Below are positions 24,620-40,324 of a stretch of DNA of 64,000 nucleotides, one piece after another (the first letter of the stretch is position 1; the number at the start of each line of letters is the position of its first letter). The stretch spans positions 60,963,501-61,027,500 of the forward strand of contig CM057469.1 in assembly GCA_030035585.1 (NCBI GenBank). Direction: 5' to 3'. The notes beneath the pieces were generated by a model. It was not told where the DNA came from. It searched no databases and saw only the letters and a list, made by a program, of their open reading frames with translations. The translations under genes and the position numbers were made by a program. The DNA comes from Dugong dugon. Taxonomy: Eukaryota > Chordata > Mammalia > Sirenia > Dugongidae.

Positions 24620-25460
24620 TATAGATTTCACCTTCCTGAAGAAATCTCTCTGGAGTCTTCTGACTCTCTCTAATTTGCACTAGTTGTCCTTTACACCTGG
24701 TGGTCCTTTCATCATCATCCTGGGGATTCCCTTGGCTTCATTCTCGTGTTCACGTCTTCTTTCCCATTCTCTCATTTTGGTGGGAGTCATTTCCTTAGAA
24801 AGCAGGCATGAGAAGTAAATTTGTGTATAATATGGAATATGTTTTATTCTACTTTTACTCTGGTTTGATAGTTTTGACTAATCATAGAATTCTAGCTCCG
24901 AAATAATATTCCTTCAGAATTTTGAGGTCATTGTTCCATTGGCTTGCAACGTTGCTCTTGAGAAATTCCAAGCAATACTTTGAATATGACCTATGCCTCA
25001 ACCTTCTCCTCAGTCCCTCTGTAAACTTTTAGGATCTTCACCTTTCTTTCAGTGTTCTGAAATTTTATGATAAGATGCTATAGTGAATCTATTTTAATCC
25101 ATTATGCGAGTATTTGGTGACCCTTCTCATTTGTAAACTAACACCCTTATATTCTGGGATTATCCTTGAATTATTAGACTGATATTCCATTCCTTCAATT
25201 TTGATGTTTCCTTTTTCTGGAAATCCTATAATTCATATGTTAGACCTCTTGGACCAGTTTAGCTTTATGTTTTGTTTACTATTTTCCATGCTTTAAATTT
25301 TTGTTCTAATTTATCAGTGATTTCTTCAACTTTATATTATAAACTTTTAAGAGTTTTTCACTTCTGGTATGATATTTTTGATTTCTAGGAGTTCTTTTTT
25401 ATTCTCTGAATATTCCTTTAAAAATAGCTTCTTGTTTATCTTTAATTTTTGCAATATCTT
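24620..25460 (-). mobile_element. Probable old LINE 3' UTR remnant, minus strand
   Basis: Phrases such as 'catagaattctagctccgaa', 'ttccttcagaattttgaggt' and 'ttttaggatcttcacctttc' match a long common mammalian repeat that I associate with L1ME-type 3' UTRs. The family assignment is uncertain. Confidence 0.45.
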
Positions 25461-25529
25461 ATCTTTTTACTTATATTATAGATTATAATTAATTATATTA
25501 AGTGCATAATATTTAAAGCTTATAACTTT

Positions 25530-26290
25530 AATACATATGTGGAATATATAATTGATCAAGTTCATATGTATAATTTAATAATTTTTATTAAATTTACTGA
25601 GTTGTACAACTCTCATCATAAATCAGTTTTAGGATATTTCCACTACCCCCAAAAGTACCCTCCCTCATGTCCACTAACTGTTAATCTCCATTTCTGTCCC
25701 CCCACCTCCACCTTAAGGAGCCCTGGTGGTGCAGTGGTTAAAGTACTCAACTGCTAACAGAAAGGTTGGCAGTTCAAACCCAACAGTTGCTCTGTGGGAG
25801 ATGTGGCAGTCTGCTTCCGTACAAGATATACAGCCTTGGAAACCCTATGGGGCAGTTCCACTCTGTCCCATAGGGTTGCTATGAGTCAGAATCGACACGA
25901 CAGCAGCAGGTTTGGTTTTGGCCCCCACGTTAGTCTCACTAATCATTCTGTCTCTGTATCTTTGCCTTTCTAGTCATTTCATAGAAATGGAAGCAGACAA
26001 TATGTGGTCCCTTGTGTCTGATTTATTTCATTTAGTATAATGTTTCTGAGGTTCATTCAAGTCTCACCATGTATCAATGATCCTTTTTCGTTGCTGTAGA
26101 GTAATCCATATTATGACTATATCACATTTTGCCTATTCATTCACCAGTTGATGAAAATTTCTGTTGTTTACAATTTTTGGCTATTTCAAATAATGCTGTT
26201 TAACAGCATTCATGTGTAAGCCTTCATGTGGGTATGTTTTCATTTATCTTGGGTAGATATCAAGGATTGGAAATTTATGTTTATTTTTTA
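25530..26290 (-). mobile_element. Old L1 3' end, minus strand, split by an AfroSINE
   Basis: Left part: 'ttgtacaactctcatcataa', 'cagttttaggatatttccac'. Right part: 'ctagtcatttcatagaaatg', 'tatttcatttagtataatgt', 'gaggttcattcaagtctcac'. Together these are the complement of an L1M 3' region. The SINE sits at 25717-25920. Confidence 0.75.
25717..25920 (+). mobile_element. AfroSINE, long-body subtype, full length
   Basis: Head ggagccctggtggtgcagtg, then 'gttgctctgtgggagatgtg', 'gcagtctgcttccgtacaag', 'ccttggaaaccctatggggc', and tail through gacagcagcaggtttggttt. Confidence 0.93.
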
Positions 26291-26299
26291 ATTCAGTTT

Positions 26300-26800
26300 T
26301 CTTCTCCTTTGATGGTTTCAAGTTTTTATCATTTTTTTTTCCTTCTTGTTTATTTGGGTATTTGTACCAAATTCCTCAAATAGTACATTTTTAGTTGTTT
26401 TCTCATGCTTAATAATAGGGGACTAATAAACTGATTGAAAGTTCTGGGTAAAGTTTCTTGATTGTGACTTTCCCGGTGATTTGACTGTACTATTGAACTG
26501 GAGAGTCTCCTAAGTCAGTATCTTTACGTCTTTCCAGTTAGTTTGGTCAGGTTTCCTAGAGAAGACTCTTTCAATCTGCTGAGGAAGGGTAAAATAGACA
26601 GAATACACATTTTCACATAACCCCCTGATTTCCATGTGGTACTGCTGCCCTCAACTGTGTCTACTGTCCTCCAGTCCACAGATGGTGTGTATGCCTTCTT
26701 CACAGAATAAATTTTAAACCTTTGCCATTGTGGAGCGAGGGACAAGTGCATGGCTGTATGGACAGAGAAAATGGGGATCTGACAAGAATATGTCAGGGTC
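26300..26800. other. Unannotated intronic DNA
   Basis: T-rich start (near 26330), then mixed sequence; no exon or nameable repeat. Confidence 0.3.
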
Positions 26801-27024
26801 TTCAATTCTAACTGGAGCACTTGTGGCGTAGTGGTTAAGTGTTCAGCTGCTAACTGAAAGGTTGGCAGTTTGAACTCACCAGCTGCTCTGCAGGAGAAAG
26901 ATGAAGCAATCTGCTTCATAAAAACTATAGCTTTGGAAAGCCTACAGGAGCAGTCTTACTCTGTCCTATAGGGTTGATACGAATCGGAATCAACTCGATG
27001 GCACTGGGTTTTTTTCAGTTCTAA
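26801..27024 (+). mobile_element. AfroSINE, long-body subtype, with target-site duplication
   Basis: SINE body at 26814-27013 with head ggagcacttgtggcgtagtg and tail ending ggcactgggttttttt. TTCAATTCTAA (26801-26811) and TTCAGTTCTAA (27014-27024) form an 11-bp duplication with one mismatch. Confidence 0.93.
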
Positions 27025-27029
27025 TTAGT

Positions 27030-28455
27030 GAATGACATTTCTACTTCTTGAAATCTAGTATCATTCTAATCAAATACAAGAAAACTGGCATTTTGGCAAT
27101 GATAAATTACTGAGCTTTTCTTGAATCATGTAATATATATGAGAGATGGTGGAAGGTATGTGCCAATTTTTCATTTAATTATATTTACTAAGCTCTTATC
27201 TTCTGTTTTTAACTCATCAGAAAAAAAAAAAGTTTTTCCTCTCAACCCTAACCCAATGCGTTTACTTGGTTAAGATTTTTTTGATGCCCCTTCTTTCTTT
27301 TAAATAGAAGACAGACTTAAGAGATATTCACTTTATTGACACTTTTGCATCTGGCAAAGATGCAAGTTGGAGATACAGTTCATCATGTTACCTAACATTT
27401 CTTAAATAAGGAAGCACGGAATACATTCATTCTTTTAATCACTGACCAGGAAAAACAAATCTTTTTCAGGATGAACTTGTATCTTTTCATTTATAAGACT
27501 AATTACTACATAACATAGTTCTATTTTTGCTTTATTTGCCAGGAAAGTAACAATTGAATTCAAGGCTCAATCGTAGCTGCAGTTAATTTTAGATGCAGAA
27601 TATAGTAATTTCTCTGCCTCTATTCATATGTTTTGTTATAAAAGTGCTTGGTAGTACTATTTTTATATTTAATTATTTCAGTTGCATCAAATATTTTTTT
27701 ACAATAGGATATATATATATCCTATTTGGTGTGTGTGTATATATATATGTATATATACATACATACATATATATATACCAAAAAGTGATTTGAATTCAAT
27801 ACAGGAACACAGAAGTTGACATTTGTATTTAACCCGGTCTCCTTTTATCTTCCCAAGGATATGTGTTTTCACATGACCTAGAGGTTTGGGGACTTAGAAG
27901 CACTTTACTGAAGTGATCTTTATTTGTGATGGACAGAGTTGAGGAAAGTTGAATGTTAAATGCTCCTCAATAGCAGTAAACGCTCAGTTCTCATTTCCCT
28001 GACTATGATGTAAACAGCACACCACAAAACCCTTCAATAATTCAAAATGACTGACATGGATATGGACTAGACCAAGAGCTAAATTTACTACATTCAAATT
28101 GACAAATCCTGTAAGAACACAGTAATACCATGCTCTATGGACATCTTCTTTGTACTTAACAGAGTGAAACGAGAAATGGTTAATTGCTCAAGTGTGAAAG
28201 TACATGTCTCTTAGCCTTTCATCAAGTAATAGCTTCTTTTTGTAGGCAGTACTCTTAACATGTCAAGCATATCTGACCAAACCATCTTACGCATTTATGT
28301 ATCCAGTATGTCTCTCCTGTCAGTCATTCCCACTTTCTTCTGATTTGGTCTTACTCCTTGCGGTGTGAACCACAGTTACCACAGCCAAGAAAGAACTCGA
28401 ATTCAGCAGGAGATATGACAGTAAAGTTGCATTTAGCACCCTGAAGCTATAGTGA
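27030..28455. other. Unannotated intronic DNA with TA/TG microsatellite
   Basis: No exon seen. 27705-27780 is a compound simple repeat: atatatatat, then gtgtgtgtgt, then tatatatgtatatatacata units. Confidence 0.5.
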
Positions 28456-28457
28456 AA

Positions 28458-28987
28458 CCACCTGTCATGGACTGAATTGTGTCCCCCCAAAATATGTGTA
28501 TCAATTTGGCTGGGCCATGATTCCCAATATTGCGTGATTGTCCACCATTTTGTCATCTGATGTGATTTTCCTATGTGTTGTAAATCCTATCTCTATGATG
28601 CTAATGAGTGGGATAAGGTGCAGTTATGTTAACGAGGCAGGACTCAATCTATGAGACTGGATTGTGTCTTGAGCCAATCTCTTTTGAGATATAAAAGACA
28701 GAAGTGAGTAGAGAGACAGAGGGACCTCATACCACCAAGAAAGCAGTTCCAGGAGCAAAGTGCATCCTTTGGACCCGGAGTCCCTGTGCGGAGAAGCTCC
28801 TAGTCCAGGGGAAGATTAATGACAAGGACCTTCCTCCAGAGCTGACAGAGAAAACTTTCCCCTGGAGCTGATGCCCTGAATGTGGACTTCTAGCCTACTA
28901 GACTGTGAGGGAATAAACTTCTGTTTGTTAAAGCCATCCACTTGTGGTATTTCTATTATAGCAGCACTAGATGACTAAGACACCACC
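28458..28987 (+). mobile_element. Solo LTR (ERV-L/MaLR-like) with 5-bp target duplication
   Basis: The LTR is 28463-28982: it begins TGTCATGGACTGAATTGTG and ends ATGACTAAGACA. CCACC lies on both sides (28458-28462 and 28983-28987). Internal signals fit an LTR: TATAAAAG at 28690 and AATAAA at 28912. No internal retroviral sequence is attached, so it is a solo LTR. It lies opposite to KCNT2 transcription. Confidence 0.9.
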
Positions 28988-29255
28988 AAAAAAACACCTC
29001 AAGAAAATTGAAATATTTCCTGCTGGCCTCAATATCAACTTACATAAGTGACAAAATATAAATTTTCACAAAAGAACAAAAATGTATTCCATTACTCTTA
29101 CCTACAACTTTTGGATTATTAGCCAAGGGCACTGACTGCACCACCCAAGGACACCATGTTTTTTTATAAAGTCCTTCTTTTCTATAAATAGATAAGCTAA
29201 TTTTATTATAATCTGGTTTAATGGTTCCATGGATTACTACAATGTTAAAATTTAT

Positions 29256-29474
29256 TTGAGTCTCATCCCAACTGCTGTCGAGTTGATTCTGACTTATAGC
29301 AATCCTATAGGATAGAACAGAACTCCTCCACAGGATTTCCAAGGCTGTGATATGTATGGAAACAGACTGCCACATTTTTCTTTCATGGAGTGGCTGGTGG
29401 CTTGCAAACCACTAACCCCTTGGTTAGCAGCTGAGTGCTTAACCACTATGCCACCCGGGCTCCTTGAGCCTCAT
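29256..29474 (-). mobile_element. AfroSINE, long-body subtype, with target-site duplication
   Basis: SINE at 29267-29463, tail at left (ctgctgtcgagttgattctg), head at right (aaccactatgccacccgggc). TTGAGTCTCAT (29256-29266) and TTGAGCCTCAT (29464-29474) flank it. Confidence 0.93.
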
Positions 29475-30297
29475 TACTGAAGTAATTTTAGATAAGACCA
29501 AAAAAAAAAAAAAAATAGCTAACCAAAAGTCAAATAACTTTGGGGTAACTGATTAAGAAAACTACTTCAATATAAACTACTGTCTTTATGAAAGAATTTT
29601 ATAGATATTGATAAGATAGTGCATTTATCCAAATTTTATGCAATAAGAGTTTAATTTTAAAAAGTGATGTTTTACTAAAAACATATAAATAGTCAGCAAC
29701 ATAGACCTACATGAGGTGACCAAATCAAAATTTTCAGATATATGCAGCCATAAGAAATTCTGTTTCATACTGGCAGACTCTAGTTTGCTTTTAAAATTGC
29801 TGAGCTTTTATCTGGAATGGTCTAGCACTGCTCTTGTCCTCAGAGTGGTCTTCCATCTAGAGAATGAGAAATGTGAGTTTCAATTTTTATTAACTACTCT
29901 CAGCTTTACTGCTTTCCAAATGCTAACATATGGAGTTAGAGAGTGTATTAGAAAGGTACATTGCTTGATTTATGTATCAGAATCTCAAGGTTTACTCTGA
30001 ATCAATTTGTTTACTGACGATCATCTGGAAATGGCAAATCCTAGATCTACAAAAGGCATCCAAAAACCAAAGTTCACAAACTCTAGAATAGTTCCTTAGC
30101 TCAAAATATTTTGCGAAGTTCTGACACAGTTTATAACACAAATAGTTATAACTGTTTTTGCTTCTCTGACTTAACACTATATATTCAGAACAGCATTTTT
30201 TTCACTATTACATTATTTCAAAAATCCTTTAATTTCCAAGTTGATGTATGACTGCATTCAGTCAAATTAAATATCATAACAGAGATATTTTCCAAAC
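29475..30297. other. KCNT2 intron, next to the exon donor
   Basis: No repeat or extra exon recognised, apart from an A-run at 29501-29515. Confidence 0.35.
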
Positions 30298-30426
30298 CTC
30301 AGATGCAGCAAGTTTCTGGGATTCTGTCCTATAGATTCCGATGGGGACATCTCCTGTAGAGGAACACAACTTCTGATAAAGTCTGGCATAAGTTCTGATC
30401 CATAAGTCATCTTCAGTGATTTTCAT
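30298..30426 (-). CDS. KCNT2: KCNT2 exon: end of RCK2 core
   Basis: 129 bp, 43 codons, phase 0 at both ends. It reads [20 protein letters not shown], then [19 protein letters not shown] and AASE. The acceptor is ATATTACAG|ATG; the donor is GAG|GTTTGG, which matches the consensus poorly beyond the GT. Joined to the next exon it gives ...ASE-SQISIS, as in Slick. This part holds the last strands of the RCK2 fold (PIGIYR is the family hallmark, compare BK and Slack). My recalled human sequence has TTSE where this has AASE. Because the exon is a multiple of three, skipping would keep the frame; the weak donor makes that possible but there is no transcript evidence here. Confidence 0.95.
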
Positions 30427-31376
<950 letters not shown>

Positions 31377-31427
31377 TTACTACGTGTATAAAATACATAT
31401 CTATAACTTCAGGACTATAACCACCTT

Positions 31428-31602
31428 CACCCACTGCCACTGAGTTGATTACAACTCATAGCAACCCCATAGGGTTTCCAAGGCTGTAAATCTCTAAGGA
31501 AGCAGACTGCCACATCTTTTTCCCAAGGATCTGCCAGCAGTTTTGAACTGCAGACCTTTAGGTTAGCAGTCACCACTTTAACCACTGTGCCACAAGGACT
31601 CT
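31428..31602 (-). mobile_element. AfroSINE, long-body subtype, close to a KCNT2 splice acceptor
   Basis: Tail at left (ccactgagttgattacaact), middle 'gaagcagactgccacatctt', head at right (accactgtgccacaaggact). It has the same orientation as KCNT2 and leaves only about 75 bp for branch point and pyrimidine tract of the exon at 31269-31352. Confidence 0.92.
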
Positions 31603-32377
31603 TTGTGAGTCTAATAGCACACGATAAATTTAAGTATATCAGAAAATTCTAGAAAATAATTATTCCCCTTATTTCCTTATGAAGAGCTTAACTGTAGGTG
31701 TTTATCTAGGACAATGACACAATAGATTTTTATTTCCTTTTTTATTGGTGCTTAATGATATATTACCAGACTGGTAAAATTTATTGTATGCTATTAGGTA
31801 TAGAAAAAATATTTTTAGATTTTTTTAACTAACACAAAACTTTGAGTTGAAATAAAATGGTGAATGTCATATAAACTTAAAATATTTAAAATAAATTTGG
31901 AATGACATATATCAACCAGTTTTTTTTTAAATTTAGGATTAAGCTTTATGCTAGCAAAATAATTTTTTATTATTTAATAAAATCTAAATATTAATGTATT
32001 AATAGCACACTTTACACTTTAAAATATTTTGATAGGAAACTACAAAAATATTTTTGCTCTAATTTTATATGTTAGAACACATAAAATGTTTGATATGTTG
32101 ATACAGTACTATTCAATAGAATACAAACTTAATGTTTCAGATATCTTCAATTCTTATCGCTGAATGAAAAAAAAATGTTTTCAATGAATACAAGTAAATC
32201 GTACCATTGCATGTAACAATCATTTGCTACATTGTATGAAATGACTACCTGAATTAGGTCTTTAAACTGTTAATAAATGAAAAAATTACACAATATAGTT
32301 ATTTTCTTTAGGAAATACTTTAAAAAGTTATCCCTTTTAAATATATCTACTAGACTAGTTTGTTGGTTACTAGTTTA
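31603..32377. other. KCNT2 intron, no named element
   Basis: Very AT-rich; nothing recognised. Confidence 0.35.
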
Positions 32378-32915
32378 CAGATAGTCCCTAGGTTATGAAT
32401 TGTCTGACTTACCGACAACTCATACTTAAGAATGGACTGTCATAAAGCCTATTATATTAAAAATTTGAGTTAAATACAATGGTTTGTAATAACAAACGCA
32501 CGCACTGCTTTGTAACACTCATGCAAACATTGCGCGGTTTGGCAGTTTCTTAACCACTGCACCACCAGGGTCCCTTTATATACATAAAATGAGAAAACCA
32601 AACCCGTTGCTGTCGAGTTGATTGCAACTCATAGTGACCCTATAGGACAGAGTAGAACTGCCCCATAGAGTTTCCAAGGAGCACTTGGTAGATTCCAACT
32701 GCCAACTTTTTGGTTAGCAGCCATAGCACTTAACCACTATGCCACCAGGGTTTCCTTTTATATACATAGAAAGGTAGAATATACATTATATACTAAGATA
32801 AACATTTCACTAACTGACGCTAAATAAGAACAATATGTACCTGTTCCAGTTTACCTACAAATTCAACTTATAGACTTAGGAACTGATCTTGTTCATAACC
32901 CAGGGACTGACTGTA
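32376..32915. mobile_element. Tigger/pogo-like non-autonomous DNA transposon with nested SINEs
   Basis: The ends are inverted repeats: CAGATAGTCCCTAGGTTATG at 32378 and, on the other strand from 32913, CAGTCAGTCCCTGGGTTATG; 19 of the outer 22 positions agree. TA flanks both ends (32376-32377, 32914-32915), as expected of Tc1/mariner-pogo insertion. Without the SINE material the element is about 350 bp and has no transposase, so it is MITE-like. A SINE head fragment (32550-32572) and a full AfroSINE (32594-32756) lie inside. Confidence 0.75.
32550..32768 (-). mobile_element. AfroSINE head fragment plus full AfroSINE with target duplication
   Basis: 32550-32572 is only a SINE head (complement: ttaaccactgcaccaccagg). 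The complete SINE follows at 32594-32756. CCTTTATATACATA (32573-32586) and CCTTTTATATACATA (32754-32768) flank the complete copy. The isolated head directly abuts the first duplication copy. Confidence 0.85.
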
Positions 32916-33990
32916 TTTTACTGATAGCTAGTTTCAGAAAACTAAATCCAGCTACCAAAAGTAGAGAATAAGGAAGAGTTCATTCCTTTTTATCAGGCCA
33001 AAGAAATGAGATTTAGTCTTGGGAGGAATTGAGACATGCACCTTTAGAGACCATCAAACAACTTCATTTGTGACCCAGTGTGTGCTAAAAGCAGAGTAAT
33101 TTTAAAACAAATTTCTCCTACATGTGAAAAAAGCATTTTCTAAAATGAATAAGATAAAGTATCCATGGAAAAGAAAGTGAACTGAAGATTTGGAAAATAA
33201 CTATTGTAAATGATTTTAGAGCCAGCCATGTTAATACAGCAAATTTGTTTACTGTAGTGGTCACGAACACACTGCTTCTCCAGAGGCCATTTGTCGTATA
33301 ATTTAGTTGGAGCAGAGTCAAGAACCAGAAGTGAGTCAGAAGATGTGAACAAGAGCCCACAATGACATCACAGAATAGAGGCGCTAAATCTCATGAGATT
33401 TATTCACAGAAGAATATTTTCCATTTCCACTCACTGTCTATATTTTATTTTATAACCTGGTTTTCCAGCTGTAAAAAGATGGGAAAGGGCATTATTTCCT
33501 AGATCTTACTAATTCTAAAGTCCTCCAGCTAAGTTTTTTTTAAACAACAAGTTAAGAAACTGAGTTATGAGTTATGAGCCACAAAAATTTTTAATGAAAT
33601 AAGATATAATTCTATAGAATAGAAAGTAACATACCACATTACAAACAGAAAGAGTAAGTATTGTACTGTGAGATTTTTGCTTCAGTTATATACACAAATA
33701 CATACATACATACACATATACATATATGTGAAGTGTGTTTTGGATTATAATGCAAAATATAATTTTATTCTGTGATAATTTAAGAACCTTAAAAACTACT
33801 ATTCTAGTTTACTGTTTCTGAAGTAGCTTCAGAAAACACACAGTTTTCTATATTTCTATTTATAACATAAAATGTGAGGCAAAAATGAAGAGGAAGAAAT
33901 CACTGATTTCCACTTCCACAGAACAATTTTGCTTTTACTTATCTTATGTATTGAACTTCCTCATGACATTTTCATGTAAACACATGATGT
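32916..33990. other. KCNT2 intron, no named element
   Basis: Nothing recognised except a small ACATACATAC simple run near 33700. Confidence 0.35.
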
Positions 33991-33994
33991 TCTT

Positions 33995-34280
33995 GTTGTT
34001 TTGCAGCTGCCATTCAGCTGGCTCCAACTCATAGTGACAACAGGATTGGACCATTGTGATTCATAGGGTTTTCATTGGCTGATTTTTTGGAAGTAAGCCT
34101 TTCTTCCTAGTCTGTCTTAGTCTGGAAGCTCCACTGAAATCTATTCAGTGTCATAACAACATGCAAGCTTCCACCGACAGATGGGTAGTGGCTGCACGTA
34201 AGGTGCATTGGTCAGGAATCGAACCTGGGTCTCCAGCTTGGAAGGCGAGAATTCTACTACTGAACTACCACTGTTCCCTA
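33995..34280 (-). mobile_element. tRNA-Gly-headed SINE with RTE-type tail
   Basis: On the minus strand the head is close to tRNA-Gly-GCC: plus-strand positions about 34210-34275 contain the complement of A box and B box (ggaatcgaacctgggtctcc; gaaggcgagaattctactac). The body has 'cattggctgattttttggaa' and 'gtctgtcttagtctggaagc', and the left end (cttgttgttttgcagctgcc) is a diverged RTE/AfroSINE tail. It is not a tRNA gene: the tRNA-like part is mutated and fused to a SINE body. Confidence 0.85.
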
Positions 34281-37285
<3,005 letters not shown>

Positions 37286-37286
37286 A

Positions 37287-38362
37287 CGTTGCTGTTGTTG
37301 TTAGGTGCCATCGAGTGGGTTCAAAACCATAGTGACCCTATGTACAACAGAATAAAGCACTGCCTGGTCCTGAGCCATCCCCACAAGAGTTGCCATGCTT
37401 GAGCCCACCGTGTCAATCCATTTTGTTGAGGGTTTTCCTCTTTTTCACTGACTTTCTACTTTACCAAGCACAATGTCCTTCTCCAGGGACTAGTCCCTTC
37501 TGGTAACGTGTCCAGAATACGAGAGATGAAGTTTCACCATTCTTGCTTCTAAGGAGCATTCTGGCTGTACTTCTTCCAAGACAGATTAGTTTGTTCTTTT
37601 GATAGTCCATGGTATAATCAATATTCTTTGCCAACACCATAATTCAAAGGCATCAGTTCTTCTTCAGTCTTCTTTATTCATTGTCCAGCATTTGCATGTA
37701 TTTGAGATGACTGAAAATACCATGGCTTGGGTCAGACGTACCTTAATTCTCAAAGTGACAGCTTTGCTTTTTAATACTTTAAAGAGGTCTTTTGCATCAG
37801 ATTTGTCCAGTACAATTTGTTGCTCGATTTTTTGACTGCTGCTGCCATGGGTGTTGATTGTGCAACAAAGTAAAATGATAGCCTTGACAACTTTCATCTT
37901 CTCTCCATTTACCATAATGTTGCTTATTGGTCCAGTTTTGAGGATTTTTTTTTTATTTCTTTATGTTGAGGTGTAATCCGTACTGAAGACTGTAGTCTTT
38001 GATCTTCATCAGTAACTGTTTCAAGTCCTCTTCACTTTCAGCAAGCAAGGTTGTGTCATCTGCATATTACAGGTTGTTGATGAGTCTTCTTCCAATCCTG
38101 ATGCTGTGTTCTTCTTCATATAGTCCAGCTTCTCAAATTGTTTGCTCAGCATACAGATTGAATCATGATGATGAAAGGATCCAATCCTGATGCACACCTT
38201 TCCTGATTTTAAACCACGTGGTATCCCTTTGTTCTCCTGAAATGACTGCCTCTTGGTCTATGTACAGGTTTATCATGAGCACAATTAAGTGTTCTGGAAT
38301 TCCCATTCCTCACAATGTTATCCATAATTTGTTATGATCTACACAGTTGAACGTCTTTGTAT
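37287..38362 (-). mobile_element. RTE LINE, 5'-truncated in the RT domain
   Basis: The 3' end is at the left (ttgctgttgttgttaggtgc). Going into higher coordinates it crosses the C-terminal region and the RT. The catalytic YADD survives (near 38055-38070), but a stop codon lies just before it. It ends inside the RT near 38362. The frames are broken in many places. Confidence 0.9.
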
Positions 38363-38364
38363 TT

Positions 38365-38790
38365 TGTTTCATCTTCTAATTTTCTCTCACGTTTTCTTCT
38401 TCTTCTTTTGTTAATGTTAAATTTAGCTGGAGTAGAACTAAATATGGAATGAATTTGTTAATGTTTAGGCCAAGAGAGTGGTAGCGCTTTGGTGGTGGCA
38501 GTAGAGAAGTGTAGGAGAGTTCTCTGATGGTAATTACGTGTGTGTGGAGGGGGGGAGAAGGGGACGGCCCAATAGCAGGCATAAATGGAGATCCGGAAAA
38601 GATTGGGACACTGTGCAGATTTCCATAACCAGAGGAAGATATGGTGTCAAACCCTATACAAAATCAAGTAGGATGGATATCGAGAAAAGCCATTTTAGTA
38701 ATTAGAACATTATTCCTACCCCAGCTTTCTTTTCTCTACCCTTTCAGTGTATAACTATCTAGTCTCTGACTTTAAATATTTCATCCTGGA
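38365..38790. other. Unannotated intronic DNA
   Basis: Includes a G-rich patch (gtgtgtggagggggggagaa near 38540). No exon seen. Confidence 0.35.
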
Positions 38791-38794
38791 ATCT

Positions 38795-39260
38795 GCTATG
38801 GATTGAATTACATTCCCCCAAAAATGATATGTTGAAGTTCTAACATATCCTGTGAACATGACCTTGTTTGGAAATAAGGTTTTTGATGACATTATCAGTT
38901 AAGTTAACATGAGGTTCTACCAGAGTAGGGTGGGTCCTAATCATTCTGAACACTGTGCTTATAAAAGAGAACAGACATAGAGAGGTAGACGGAAGAAGGA
39001 TGCCCTGTGACATTGCAGCTGTAAAGTCAAGGAACATCTGGAGCTATCAGAAGCTACCAGAACACCAGAAGGTAGGAGAGAGGTATGGAACAGATTCTTT
39101 CTCTCAAAGCCACAGAAGAAATCAACATGGCCGTCACCCTGATCTTGGACTCCCAACCTCCAGTACATGAAGACAAGAAATTCCTGTTTTGTTTTGTTTT
39201 TTTAAACCATACACTTTGTGGTATTTTGTTACTGCAGCCCTAGGGAAGGAACAAAACTCC
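38795..39260 (+). mobile_element. MaLR-type LTR (MLT1-like)
   Basis: Follows the MaLR LTR order: 'tgctatggattgaattacat', 'tatgttgaagttctaacata', 'gaccttgtttggaaataagg', TATA box (TATAAAAG near 38960), 'ttggactcccaacctccag', 'gtggtattttgttactgcag'. The poly-A signal is degenerate and there is a GTTTT run near 39190. Confidence 0.85.
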
Positions 39261-40320
39261 CAAATTCATAAGTGAGCGTATCCATCTTTCCCATACTTCG
39301 TTCCTGAGTATCAACCTGAATATATCTCTGTAAACTTAATCTCAAGTTACTAAAATCAAGCCTCAGCAAACCAAGGTAAAAAAATCTACCCTCTCCCTAT
39401 CCTACTCTTCTTCATCTCCTCCCTCTCCATCCATCCATCAAATTTCCAAATTCTATCAGTTTTCCATGCAATTATCTTACCTCTTCTACATTCTACTGCT
39501 ACACCACTTATTAAGTCTTAAATCTACTACTGATTGTCTAACCTCAAGTCTTTTGTTATTCCAACTCATACTATGTGATGACGCTAGTTAATTTTACTAA
39601 CAGTTCTGATAATGTCATTTTTTGTTCAAAAATATAAGCTTAGGTCACCCTACAACTCAGACTTTCTTAGACACTCTTAAAGAAGATAGAGTCAGGATTT
39701 CTCTGAGAGAGTTACACTTCTTCTGGAAAAAGAGTTTGTGCAGGTAAACATGAGTGTGTCAAGTTCCATGATTAAAAGAGGGGATGGTCTTTGGTGTATG
39801 GTGGTTTATTCACTTAGATTACCCTTACTCAACAATTTACTGACTGAGAGAATACATTTGCTAAATCTAGTGAGTTACTCTCTGTGTTTAATCAAGACTT
39901 AACCAATATTTCAAACCTCTTCTCTTATTATTCACCTAAATAAAACAATATGTCATTTCAATTACATTATATAGCACATTTACTTTTCCAAAAATGCATT
40001 CCTTAGCGCATCTGTGCACACATTTAATTACATTCCCAGTTCACATGTTATATTTTCCAAATGCATAACTGTTTTTTTCCTACAGTGACTACCCCGTAAG
40101 AAATGAACTCTCTTCCTATCTTCACCCATCTGAATCCTATTGATAAGTATCATCTTTTATGACAAATACACTAGTTAATATTAATTCTACTCATTATTAA
40201 AGGCACTGATCAAATGCCAAGTCATTCATTTATTTATTAAATTAATAATTTAACAAATACGGGTTGAGAATCTAATTTGTGTTAGGCATTATCCTTGGTG
40301 CAGGGAATACATGATTCCTC
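39260..40320. other. Intronic DNA with possible L2 remnant
   Basis: About 39390-39660 has pyrimidine-rich wording typical of old L2-type repeats on the plus strand; weak. The rest is unassigned. Confidence 0.3.
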
Positions 40321-40324
40321 TAAC

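Noticed and set aside
34205-34275. tRNA-Gly gene
   Set aside because: The tRNA-like part is mutated and fused to a SINE body with an RTE-type tail, so it is a SINE head.
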